53,257 nucleotides of DNA from the NCBI GenBank assembly GCA_021399345.1, contig JAAFKI010000144.1:1-53257 (forward strand), written 5' to 3'. The stretch is from Candidatus Heimdallarchaeota archaeon (lineage in GTDB: Archaea; Asgardarchaeota; Heimdallarchaeia; Heimdallarchaeales; Heimdallarchaeaceae). Below the pieces are notes generated by a model. It was not told where the DNA came from. It ran no database searches and was given only the letters and a program-made list of their open reading frames with translations. The translations under genes were made by a program, and so were the position numbers. Of the stretch, positions 1-7,936 are shown one piece after another; the stretch's first letter is position 1, and every line of letters starts with the position of its first letter.

Positions 1-894
1 ATATATTATAAATAGAACAAAAGTAAAAGCTACAAGACTCCAGGATAAATTCCTATTCCATCTCGCAATATATCGACCTGTAAAAATACCAAATGGTAAT
101 AGAGTAAAGAATGAAAAAAGCAGCATAAACATTGGTATCTCTTTCAGAGCATATAACCAGACGACTCCAAATCCATTTGCAAACATAAATACTAGACAAA
201 CAATAGACCAGAACAACACCCAAACAATACCACTGAGAGCTACAATACCTCTTTCTCTATCACCTCCAGAGAAATCTCTAAAAACAAAAAAAGCTGGAAC
301 AACGAAAATTGGTACAAAAATGCTGACCAAGCCAAGAAGAATCCCTTGTAGCCATAATGTAACACCTGATCTTAATTTCATGCGTTTTGCAACTATTTTT
401 TGAATTGTATAGAATCCTGAGAAAATAAAAACTGAAACACCTAAATTGAGTAGTGTTGTATATAGAAAAAGAGGGGTTAATTGGGCACCTTGATACACTG
501 ATCTAATAACTATACTATGAGTTCCTAGGAATATGCTAAATAATAAAGAAGCAACAAATATGTTAATAATATCTGATTTCAAATCAAAAAGTGTAAAGAA
601 TGATGACCTCATCATAAATCTATCCTGAGATTCAAGCTGAATTGATTTTCGTTCAGAATCTCTTGGACCGTATATACTTTCTCCATATCTCTTTATCTTT
701 GCTTCATCCTTTTTTTCTGGTTTAGGTGGTGAAACTTTAGCTTTTTTATATTCATCAGTTTGATAAATTCCTATCTGTAAACAATTATGCTGTTCTGGTA
801 GTCGATGTTTAGCACAGTACATCTGACCACATAATTTGCACTTAAAGGGGAGAGAATCCCTTTCCATACATCCATCTAAAGAACAAGATTTCAT
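1..894 (-). CDS. AN1-type zinc finger fused to degenerate site-2-protease-like membrane domain (partial)
   Basis: The reading frame is open from an ATG at 894 to the window edge (298 codons, no stop), so the C-terminus is missing. Residues 4-38 hold a Cys/His cluster of AN1 type: CSLDGC, then CKLC, then YCAKHRLPEQHNC. AN1 fingers are zinc modules often linked to ubiquitin or stress proteins. After a charged linker come about five hydrophobic segments whose order fits the archaeal M50/S2P fold: a segment ending in QKIVAKR, then GIVALSG, then TLLPFGIFTGRYIARWN. In active relatives these positions read HELAHKxVAxR, GxIALAG and NLLPFxPLDG. Here HExxH is FYTIQ (400-414) and the late Asp is Thr (76-105), so the protein looks catalytically dead. 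It is last in a minus-strand run after purA and the stress protein, 15 nt behind the latter. Confidence 0.7.
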   Translation of the reverse strand, partial: MKSCSLDGCMERDSLPFKCKLCGQMYCAKHRLPEQHNCLQIGIYQTDEYKKAKVSPPKPEKKDEAKIKRYGESIYGPRDSERKSIQLESQDRFMMRSSFFTLFDLKSDIINIFVASLLFSIFLGTHSIVIRSVYQGAQLTPLFLYTTLLNLGVSVFIFSGFYTIQKIVAKRMKLRSGVTLWLQGILLGLVSIFVPIFVVPAFFVFRDFSGGDRERGIVALSGIVWVLFWSIVCLVFMFANGFGVVWLYALKEIPMFMLLFSFFTLLPFGIFTGRYIARWNRNLSWSLVAFTFVLFIIY

Positions 895-909
895 AAATTC
901 ACTCTCTTT

Positions 910-1833
910 TTATTCCGACATATGATGAATACAAACTCCAGGATTCAGAAGTTTATCTCTTATTTTACTTGAAAGACATTTAGATATTTTCTGCCAGAAA
1001 TTCCTTTCTTTTGTTCTACCAATAATAACTAAATCTGGTTCATCTTTCAAAAAGATAGATTCTAGAGCAGGCAAAACTCCATGACCTAATATGAAGCTAG
1101 GTTTGATTAACTGTCCAAAAACCTGCTCATATTCTTCAATATATTTTTTGAAAGTATTGTTCTCTTTCTTTATTATTCTTTCTTGAGCTGCCCCACTCAA
1201 TGGAACTGTCCCTGGTACTTGTTCTATATGGTAAACTTTCACTTTGGCACCTTTTTGAGGTGCTGCAATTGCGGATGCCCACCTTAATAGAAATGGATCT
1301 CTTTTAGAATAGGGCAATAGTACAGCAATATTCTTGAGTTTGTCAGAATCTTTTTGCATTATGGGAGGAAATATTTGAAGGACTTCTGTTTCAATTTGTG
1401 GTATCACCGAATTAGATATACTTGGAATAGTCATTTTATCAAAAATAGTTGGTCGTCTTTTCCCAGACATTATGACAAGATCGTGTTTATGTTTCTTCCA
1501 ATAATCAACAATAGCTTTGGAAACATGGATAGCTTTGGAAACATGGGGTTTCTTTATTGTAATCAAATCATGTTCAACTTCAAACTTATGAAGTTTTTTG
1601 AGATAGCCATCAATATTTTTACCAGGATCGGTTCCAATATGGAGAAAGTCTAATTTTGCTCCATATTCATGAGATATGTAAAAAGCTAATTCTAAACCTG
1701 TACATTCGAACGGTCTTCCTCCAATAGGTACTAATATTTTATCCAGATTTAGGAAAAATTCATCTTGATAATCTGGGTGCAATTTGGAGGGAATCTTAGT
1801 CATTCTCTTGTTCGATTCAGAAACAGATTTCAT
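910..1833 (-). CDS. Tandem-domain universal stress protein (UspA family)
   Basis: The 307 residues hold two UspA-like Rossmann domains. The first starts at about residue 32 (DKILVPIGGRPFECTGLELA) and the second at about 167 (KNIAVLLPYSKRDPFLLRWA). Each has the characteristic late strand, LVIMSGK and LVIIGRTKE. The nucleotide-binding G-2x-G-9x-G(S/T) pattern is poorly kept in both halves, so ATP binding is uncertain. The family is cytosolic and acts in stress physiology. The gene begins 26 nt after the purA stop and probably shares its transcript. A perfect 18-bp tandem duplication in the first domain repeats the hexapeptide HVSKAI in frame. Confidence 0.82.
   Translation of the reverse strand: MKSVSESNKRMTKIPSKLHPDYQDEFFLNLDKILVPIGGRPFECTGLELAFYISHEYGAKLDFLHIGTDPGKNIDGYLKKLHKFEVEHDLITIKKPHVSKAIHVSKAIVDYWKKHKHDLVIMSGKRRPTIFDKMTIPSISNSVIPQIETEVLQIFPPIMQKDSDKLKNIAVLLPYSKRDPFLLRWASAIAAPQKGAKVKVYHIEQVPGTVPLSGAAQERIIKKENNTFKKYIEEYEQVFGQLIKPSFILGHGVLPALESIFLKDEPDLVIIGRTKERNFWQKISKCLSSKIRDKLLNPGVCIHHMSE
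1511..1546. repeat. Perfect 18-bp tandem duplication inside the stress-protein gene
   Basis: The unit ATAGCTTTGGAAACATGG occurs twice head to tail (1511-1528 and 1529-1546). Being 18 bp, it keeps the frame and adds six residues. Identity of the copies suggests a recent slippage event. Confidence 0.95.
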
Positions 1834-1858
1834 CTAATATAAACATTATGCAGTTCGG

Positions 1859-2869
1859 TTAGATGGAATTTCTTAAATCTATGATGTCCTCAGCAGAAGG
1901 GCCAGTACCAATTATGGCAACTTTGATTTTGGTGGCTTCTTCTATTTTATCAATAAACTTCGCAACATCACCTTTAATCTTATCAATGTCATTTGATTTA
2001 CTTATCTCAGGAAAGACAATATCAAGTTTAGTTAGAGCAATTTGAGTAGCACCATTAAGTCTAACTGATTTCTTAGCCAAGTCGTAATTGAATGGAGCAG
2101 CTCTTCGTAATCTCCCAGTTACAGCTCCGTATTCAGTCCATCCACGATTCACTGTTTCCTCTTCAGACAATTCACCCGGTAAATCGCCTGTCCCAACTCT
2201 AGTGAGAAATGCTTTCATAACAACTATTACTTCATCAACTCTTGTTGGACCTACACCAACGTCAGAGCAAATTGCAGCTGCAGAAGTATCCTTTGAAGTA
2301 ACATAAGGATATGAGCCATGGAATAATGAGAGCAGAATTGCTTGACTTCCCTCTGCCATTACATTTTTTCCTTCATCTAAAGAATCATTAATTTCAACAC
2401 TAACATCTGTTAGATATGGTTGTAACTCAGGGATGTCTCGTGCTAGTTTGAGAGAACGCATTGCTCGGTCCATGTTAGCAGGACCAGTTCCGCTACCTGT
2501 AGAACCTATTTTCCCTTTTAGATGAGCATCAGTAGAATCAATATCTATGTGTTTTTGCTCAATTATACCACATTGATAATCAACACCCATTCTATCCTCA
2601 GTCTTAGTTTCCTTGAGTTCTTTGAACAAGACATTAGGATCTACCAGCACTCCAGCTCCAATGAGCATTCTTACTTTAGGGTTAACAAAACCAGAAGGAA
2701 CCATTCGAAGCTTATACTCTCGTCCTTCAAATTCGATTGTATGACCAGCATTTGTTCCAACACCAGCACGAACAACGCTTTCAAGATCATCTTTCAAGGC
2801 TAGATAGGAGAGGAGCTTTCCCTTTCCTTCATCTCCCCAAAAACCACCGCAAACTACTGTGAAAGGCAT
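1859..2869 (-). CDS. purA: Adenylosuccinate synthetase
   Basis: This enzyme joins IMP and aspartate using GTP to give adenylosuccinate, the first committed step to AMP. The P-loop-like signature GGFWGDEGKGK is at residues 8-18, and NAGHT at 40-44 matches the conserved GTP/IMP-binding segment. GSTGSGTGPA at about 122-131 is the IMP-contacting loop. At 336 residues it matches the short archaeal form (about 340) rather than the 430-residue bacterial form. It is the first gene of a minus-strand group. The start at 2869 has about 113 nt of divergent promoter region between it and the GTPase gene. Confidence 0.96.
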   Translation of the reverse strand: MPFTVVCGGFWGDEGKGKLLSYLALKDDLESVVRAGVGTNAGHTIEFEGREYKLRMVPSGFVNPKVRMLIGAGVLVDPNVLFKELKETKTEDRMGVDYQCGIIEQKHIDIDSTDAHLKGKIGSTGSGTGPANMDRAMRSLKLARDIPELQPYLTDVSVEINDSLDEGKNVMAEGSQAILLSLFHGSYPYVTSKDTSAAAICSDVGVGPTRVDEVIVVMKAFLTRVGTGDLPGELSEEETVNRGWTEYGAVTGRLRRAAPFNYDLAKKSVRLNGATQIALTKLDIVFPEISKSNDIDKIKGDVAKFIDKIEEATKIKVAIIGTGPSAEDIIDLRNSI

Positions 2870-2982
2870 ACAACCTTGTTAATTTTTTACATATTGTTAA
2901 ACTTTTCATCTAGCCTCATTGTTCATGAAATAGAAAAATATTAGAAAACCTAATAAACTAACAATTTAAGCTTTTAATTGTA

Positions 2983-3546
2983 ATGTCTGTTTATGGAACT
3001 GTCAAAATAGTACTTCTCGGAGATTATGCTACAGGGAAAACCACCTTGAAAAGAAGTTTTATGGGACTTCATCTTGATGAAGCTTATATGAGCACTCTTG
3101 GAGTGGATCTAGCCTCTCATAAACATATAGATGAAGATATTGAGATTATGTTTCAAATCTGGGATCTTGGTGGTCAGGAAGAATATGCTAAACTTAGAGA
3201 GAAACAATATGTTGGTTCTGAAGGAGGTTTACTAGTTTTTGACAAGAGTCGACCTGAAACGTTTGCTAATCTAGAGAAATGGTTACAAGAACTTAATTCA
3301 TCAATCGAAGAAAATATCCCAATATTAGTATTAGGTAATAAAGAAGATTTGATGGAAGAAGCTGAAAATAGCCTTTGGAATGAGCAAGCGAAGACTTTTG
3401 TAGATAATTTCAAAGACAAATATCCTCACATTGAATTAATTGATTTCTATTCTACTTGTGCTCTTGTAGGAAAAAATGTCAATGAAGCTTTTATCGATCT
3501 GGGACGTATTATTATCAGAAGAAAAAGTGACAGGATGAAGATATAA
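2983..3546 (+). CDS. Ras-superfamily small GTPase (Asgard Rab/Arf-like)
   Basis: All the G motifs can be read: G1 GDYATGKTT (13-21), G2 Thr in STLGVD (37-42), G3 WDLGGQE (60-66), G4 NKED (119-122) and a G5-like TCALVGKN near 157. GGQE in G3 is Arf-like, while the TLGVD switch I is Rab-like. The G5 motif has TCA where Ras has TSA. There is no C-terminal cysteine for prenylation and no N-terminal glycine for myristoylation, so membrane attachment would need a partner. Asgard genomes carry many such GTPases. The next gene, 62 nt downstream, encodes a membrane-anchored CCDC47-like protein, which could be that partner. Confidence 0.93.
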   Translation: MSVYGTVKIVLLGDYATGKTTLKRSFMGLHLDEAYMSTLGVDLASHKHIDEDIEIMFQIWDLGGQEEYAKLREKQYVGSEGGLLVFDKSRPETFANLEKWLQELNSSIEENIPILVLGNKEDLMEEAENSLWNEQAKTFVDNFKDKYPHIELIDFYSTCALVGKNVNEAFIDLGRIIIRRKSDRMKI

Positions 3547-3566
3547 CAAAACCAAGAATTAAAATA

Positions 3567-3598
3567 GGTGTTATTCTCTGAAGGGTTAGAATAATACC
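3567..3598 (+). other. 11-bp stem hairpin between the GTPase and CCDC47-like genes
   Basis: GGTGTTATTCT (3567-3577) pairs with AGAATAATACC (3588-3598) around a 10-nt loop, with one G-U pair. It fills most of the short intergenic gap. It could be an RNA processing or attenuation element, or chance. Confidence 0.45.
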
Positions 3599-3608
3599 GG
3601 TAATTATC

Positions 3609-4529
3609 ATGACTAATTCAGAATTATTCGACTTTGGATCAATCCTTGTAATGCTTCTTCCCGTACTAGTATTTATTGGATTATATCTTGGTTTTTATAT
3701 CTGGGGTAAATTTGCCAATAAGAAGAAGAAAGAGTTCTATATAGATGAAGTTCTGACAGCAATAGATCCATATATCATGAATTATTCTAGAAAAGATCCA
3801 AATGATCGTCAAGTAGAAATTAGGTGCCAAATGGGTGACGAGTATGCTGTAACGAGTACTTCTGCTTGGATTATTTTATTACCAAGAACCTCTTTTCCAA
3901 CCATGCTAGTTGATGGATTGTTCTTTAGAAATAAAGATTCATTCGGTTTAGCAGCGAATTTTCCAGATAAACCTAGAGTATTATTCGAAGTGATACCTTA
4001 TAAGATGAAATCAGCCATTCGAAAGGATTTTGATTATCTTGTAGAAATTGACGATATTGCTACTCCTGAACAAAATGTTAATGACTCATTCTTGATAAAG
4101 TCAAATAGAACAAGAGCAATTAATCAATTGATAAGGAGTAAAACTTTCCTGAAAGCTCTTGGAGAATATCCCAAGGAAATTCAGTGGATTTCTGTTCGTA
4201 CTGATGAACCTCATTTCGAGCTAAAATTCAACATGACTAAAAAAACTGCAGATCTTCTAGTACTCACAAAGTTTGCTATGACAGTTCTCAAGTATTTTGC
4301 AAAAGTTACTTCTCAAACAAAGGATTTACCAATTCCAACTGTTGTAAAGAAAGAAGTTAAGAAAATCTCTGACAAAGAAAAACAAAAGCAAGAGAAAGAG
4401 AAAGATAAACAAATGAAAGAACGAGAAAAACGAAGAGAGAGAGCTAGAACTGCAGAAGAAAAAAGAGCTAAAAAGAAAGCAAAAGAAGAGGAAAGAGCAA
4501 TTCGAAAAACAAGAAAAACACAAGATTAG
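3609..4529 (+). CDS. One-TM protein with charged C-terminal coil, CCDC47-like candidate
   Basis: Of the 306 residues, about 10-34 form one hydrophobic helix (ILVMLLPVLVFIGLYLGFYI), followed by a KKKK stop-transfer patch. A globular domain runs from about 40 to 240. The last 60 residues are a very highly charged coiled coil of Lys, Glu and Arg. Order and spacing resemble eukaryotic CCDC47 (DUF1682), the ER PAT-complex subunit: TM helix, cytosolic domain, charged tail. Segments that align by eye are RVLFEVIPYKMKSAIRKDFD with human [20 protein letters not shown], and YPKEIQWISV with ADKIESVHFS. If right, the protein would act at the membrane near the translocon. Alternatively it is an unrelated Asgard membrane protein. 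It probably shares a transcript with the GTPase. Confidence 0.6.
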   Translation: MTNSELFDFGSILVMLLPVLVFIGLYLGFYIWGKFANKKKKEFYIDEVLTAIDPYIMNYSRKDPNDRQVEIRCQMGDEYAVTSTSAWIILLPRTSFPTMLVDGLFFRNKDSFGLAANFPDKPRVLFEVIPYKMKSAIRKDFDYLVEIDDIATPEQNVNDSFLIKSNRTRAINQLIRSKTFLKALGEYPKEIQWISVRTDEPHFELKFNMTKKTADLLVLTKFAMTVLKYFAKVTSQTKDLPIPTVVKKEVKKISDKEKQKQEKEKDKQMKEREKRRERARTAEEKRAKKKAKEEERAIRKTRKTQD

Positions 4530-4660
4530 CTATTTGTTTTTCTTCTTATATTCTTTCATTAGAGAACGTTTATTGAAATAATTTATATAGTTCATAAATG
4601 ATTGTTCTCAACCATTTAGATTGTTTATCCTCAATGTACCAATCACAGAAAGTAAAATTT

Positions 4661-4669
4661 GGAGATGAT
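4661..4669 (+). promoter_or_regulatory. Shine-Dalgarno-like site that questions the DegV start
   Basis: GGAGATGAT matches the anti-SD complement (AGGAGGTGAT) at 8 of 9 positions. It lies 4 nt before a TTG at 4674 and overlaps the ATG at 4665. The TTG is therefore the better-spaced start. Confidence 0.5.
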
Positions 4670-4673
4670 TAAT

Positions 4674-5528
4674 TTGGAAACTAAGAAAGTGAAAGTAATC
4701 GTTGATAGTACCGCCGATTTACCTAAGGAATTAGCTGAGAAGTATGATATCGATATAGTGCCAGTTTATATTCATTATGAAGATAAAATGTATGCAGATG
4801 GAATTGATCTTAAAGTTGAAGATTATTATGAAATGCTTAGAGAATTCAAAGAATTACCAACAACTTCAGCTCCAAGTCCTAAAGATTTTCTTGATAAAAT
4901 CTCAGAAGCAATGAAAAATTATTCCTCCATATTTGTTACAACTTTATCATCTAAATTATCAGCAACATTTCAATCAGCAAGAATTGTTACAAAAAGAATA
5001 AAAGATAAACAAATTTATTTGATAGATTCAAAATTTGGTTCAGGTGTTTTAGCATTTGTCTCTTTAGCAATTGCTAAACTGGCAAGAAGGGGAGTTCCTG
5101 AAGAAGAGATAGTTAAGAAAGTAGAAGAGATACGAGATGAATCTCTCCTTGTAGGATATGTTGAGAATCTAGATAATCTTAAGAAATCAGGAAGAATATC
5201 TAATCTTAGATTTTTCGTTGGGAATCTGCTAAAAGCAAAACCAATTATCGAGCTTAAAGATGGAGTTCTAGAACCAGTAGATAAAGCTGCAGGAAAAGAA
5301 AAGGCTCAAAATAGAGTTATAAAAGAAATTCTAAGTAGAATAAAGAAGAACAAACAATATGATCTGATGATAACTCATGGTGATGATAGAGAAGCAGCAG
5401 ACAAGATTATGAAGGAACTCGAAACTAAGATACCTTTAGGTGAAAAGATTATCAATTATTTAACACCAGCACTTGCTACTCATTTGGGAATTGGAACAAT
5501 TGTAGTTTCTATATCACCAAGTCCCTAA
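4674..5528 (+). CDS. DegV family protein (fatty-acid-binding fold)
   Basis: KVIVDSTADLPKELAEKYDIDIVPV is the DegV N-terminal signature, given here in two parts: VIVDSTADLPKEL and DIDIVPV. Later family marks are TTSAPSP, the loop with FVTTLSSKLSATFQSAR, and LKKSGRISNLRFFVGNLLKAKP. DegV proteins bind a fatty acid; bacterial FakB relatives present it to a kinase, but no FakA-like kinase is visible here. The frame extends to a TTG at 4659 and an ATG at 4665. I prefer TTG 4674 because a strong Shine-Dalgarno sits just before it. It is one of four DegV-type genes in the window. Confidence 0.88.
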   Translation: METKKVKVIVDSTADLPKELAEKYDIDIVPVYIHYEDKMYADGIDLKVEDYYEMLREFKELPTTSAPSPKDFLDKISEAMKNYSSIFVTTLSSKLSATFQSARIVTKRIKDKQIYLIDSKFGSGVLAFVSLAIAKLARRGVPEEEIVKKVEEIRDESLLVGYVENLDNLKKSGRISNLRFFVGNLLKAKPIIELKDGVLEPVDKAAGKEKAQNRVIKEILSRIKKNKQYDLMITHGDDREAADKIMKELETKIPLGEKIINYLTPALATHLGIGTIVVSISPSP

Positions 5529-5532
5529 GCAT

Positions 5533-7077
5533 TCAAATTTCTTTAGCTTTAAAATTTAATGCTTTTTCTATAATAGGATATATGAAATTAGGTATATCTG
5601 AAGCCATAAGACCATCACCAAAACTTCTAGCAGCAAGTTCTCCAGCAGCACCTGAGATAAAAGCACCTAAGCATGAAGAAAGAAATGGATCTTCAGTTAC
5701 TGATAATAACGCCGCAACTATTCCTGTTAGAACATCTCCAGTTCCCCCTACGCTCATTCCAGGATGACCCGTTTCATTAAACTTGGTTATTTTACCATTT
5801 GAGATTATATCTATTTCTCCCTTAAGTAGAATTGTAGTATTCCATTTCTGAGCTGCCTCAGTAACAATCTTTGAATCGGATTCTAAATCTCCTGTCAACT
5901 TTATTCCAAAAATACTCCTAAACTCTCCTTTATGTGGTGTTAAAACAACATTATGATTCTTAAGCAGTTTAAGATGTTCTTCATCCATCATACTTAGAGC
6001 ACTTGCATCAATCACAACCTGTCGCTTTTCTTCATTCTCCAAGAATTTCAGAAGAGTGTTTTTAGTAGTTTGTGAATTCATCATTCCAGGTCCTACAATA
6101 AAACTGGAACCTTCAATCCTTGGATGTGAGAAAAGATTTTCTATATCTGATGGTTCTATCTCTTTTTGACTAGCTGGAATGGTAATAAAATCTGGTTTGT
6201 AAGATGCAACTGTATTCCTAATATCAGAAGGAGTAAGAATAAAGATAAGATCTGCACCTGTCCTAAAAGCTCCCATTCCAGCTAAAGCTGGAGCACCAAT
6301 ATAATCCATCGAACCTGCAATGATTGTAATCACACCGTTTTGACGCTTATAGCTGTTTGATCTTCTTCTTGGGTAATACCATTTCAAATCTCCGAAACCA
6401 ATATATTTCTCAGCTTTTAATGGGATTCCTATATTTCTGACTACAATCTCAGTTTCAGAGAAAATTTTCGCTTCAATTTTGTTTCTTCCAAGGCATATTA
6501 TCTTTTTGGGATTTCTAATGAACATCTCATTTTCTACTTCAGGATCATACCCAGAAGGTAAATCTACAGAAATTATACCTCCTTTGTACTCTTGATTAAT
6601 GAAATCTATCAAAGAATAATAGGGCTCTCTCAAACTTCCTTGGATTCCAATTCCAAAGATGCAATCTATGAGAAGGTTTTCCTTTCCAATCTCCACAAAT
6701 ATTCGTTCAATATCAGATATTTCTCTTATCTGATACCAGTTTTCTATTGGTAAAACAGCTTTCAGTTTATTGTAATTTTCTTGTGATGCCAAGGAGTTGA
6801 ATGTGGTTTTATCCCCTACCACAACTATCTTACAGTTGTATTCTTTTTCTAGAAGATATCTAGCAGCAACTAACCCGTCTCCACCATTATTTCCAAATCC
6901 AACCAGAAAGACAATATCCTTCAAATATTTTGAATTAAAATAATTTTCGATTTCTTCAGCTATTACTTGTCCAGCAGTTTCCATCATCTCAAAAATTGTT
7001 ACTCCTGTAAAAAAGACATTTTCTTCTATAGCTCTAGTCATTTTGATAGTAAAAACCTTGTCAGAATTATTATTCAT
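5533..7077 (-). CDS. nnr: Bifunctional NAD(P)HX epimerase / ADP-dependent dehydratase
   Basis: The enzyme repairs damaged hydrated NAD(P)H. The N-terminal half is the YjeF_N epimerase: VGFGNNGGDGLVAARYL is the substrate-binding loop, and DCIFGIGIQG and SVDLPSGYDP follow. The C-terminal half is the ribokinase-like dehydratase: GSMDYIGAPALAGMGAFRTG, NVVLTPHKGEF and the catalytic GMSVGGTGDVLTG. Length (about 514 aa) is normal for the fusion. The frame extends upstream to 7116, but MNNNSDKVFTIK at 7077 is a more natural start, because the extension (MKKVIRRYCLFYS) has no family counterpart. Its 3' end converges on the DegV gene with only 4 nt between. Confidence 0.93.
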   Translation of the reverse strand: MNNNSDKVFTIKMTRAIEENVFFTGVTIFEMMETAGQVIAEEIENYFNSKYLKDIVFLVGFGNNGGDGLVAARYLLEKEYNCKIVVVGDKTTFNSLASQENYNKLKAVLPIENWYQIREISDIERIFVEIGKENLLIDCIFGIGIQGSLREPYYSLIDFINQEYKGGIISVDLPSGYDPEVENEMFIRNPKKIICLGRNKIEAKIFSETEIVVRNIGIPLKAEKYIGFGDLKWYYPRRRSNSYKRQNGVITIIAGSMDYIGAPALAGMGAFRTGADLIFILTPSDIRNTVASYKPDFITIPASQKEIEPSDIENLFSHPRIEGSSFIVGPGMMNSQTTKNTLLKFLENEEKRQVVIDASALSMMDEEHLKLLKNHNVVLTPHKGEFRSIFGIKLTGDLESDSKIVTEAAQKWNTTILLKGEIDIISNGKITKFNETGHPGMSVGGTGDVLTGIVAALLSVTEDPFLSSCLGAFISGAAGELAARSFGDGLMASDIPNFIYPIIEKALNFKAKEI

Positions 7078-7139
7078 TGAATAAAATAAACAATATCTTC
7101 TAATAACTTTTTTCAAATATTAGAAAAAAAAAGAGAAAA

Positions 7140-7709
7140 TTAGACAATATTTCCATATTTGCGTGCTTTTTTGAACTCTGATTCTAATTCTTTCTCTAAA
7201 TTTGCAGTCAGAAATCTACTGATATCTATGATTTCATTATATTCTGTAAAGGCAGATTCAAATGAGTTTAATGAGTTTTCTAATAATTCAACATATGTTA
7301 CATTTTTTTCTATGAAAGTCATTGTCTTACTTATATTATGAGCAATGGTTTTCAACAATTTATTCGTTTCTACATCCCTTTTGCATAAATCGAGTAACTT
7401 TTTGGGCGTTTTAATTGGGAAATCTAAGCCTTCCATCTCAATCATTAAATCAATTCTTTCTGCACTAACTTGTTCCATATCATTGTAAAGAGAACACAAT
7501 GATGCAAGATTTGCAATTATTTCTTCCTTTTTTGTAACGATCTTGCCTTTTGAAGATATGACCTCTTTAACATCTCTAAACACATCAGGACTTAAGGAAA
7601 TTATGCTCTGGGTTTTTTCATCCCAAACATTGTTTACATCCTTCAAAATGCTAATGAAAGAACCTGTTGTGTGTGCAAGTGTATCACTTTTTCTTAGATT
7701 TTTATTCAC
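7140..7709 (-). CDS. All-helical protein of unknown function
   Basis: I do not recognise this 189-residue protein. It has no TM segment, no signal peptide and no Cys/His motif. Nearly all of it looks like long amphipathic helices, for example VISSKGKIVTKKEEIIANLA and FLTANLEKELESEFKKARK, as in a helical bundle or a BAR/coiled-coil dimer. It lies just upstream of nnr on the same strand and may share its transcript. The divergent gap to the next gene is 227 nt. A membrane-shaping (BAR-like) role is only a shape-based guess. Confidence 0.7.
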   Translation of the reverse strand: MNKNLRKSDTLAHTTGSFISILKDVNNVWDEKTQSIISLSPDVFRDVKEVISSKGKIVTKKEEIIANLASLCSLYNDMEQVSAERIDLMIEMEGLDFPIKTPKKLLDLCKRDVETNKLLKTIAHNISKTMTFIEKNVTYVELLENSLNSFESAFTEYNEIIDISRFLTANLEKELESEFKKARKYGNIV

Positions 7710-7936
7710 TTTTAATCACCTATACCTTGAAAAGATAATACTATGTCTATCGAAAATTTACAAACAAAAATTGAATCTTTCCCTTTTGGAAACATTACAA
7801 TATTAATAGCACATGAACATAATTAAACTTAACGTTAGTCCGATATGATACGTAAGATATCTTTTCAACACCCCGTAATCTATTAGTTTCTCAAATACCG
7901 ATGCATTCAAAATAGAATACAAATTACTTCTCTTGA

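Noticed and set aside
4326..4523. Minus-strand Phe/Ser/Leu-rich ORF
   Set aside because: It is the mirror image of the Lys/Glu-rich tail of the CCDC47-like protein and has no features of its own.
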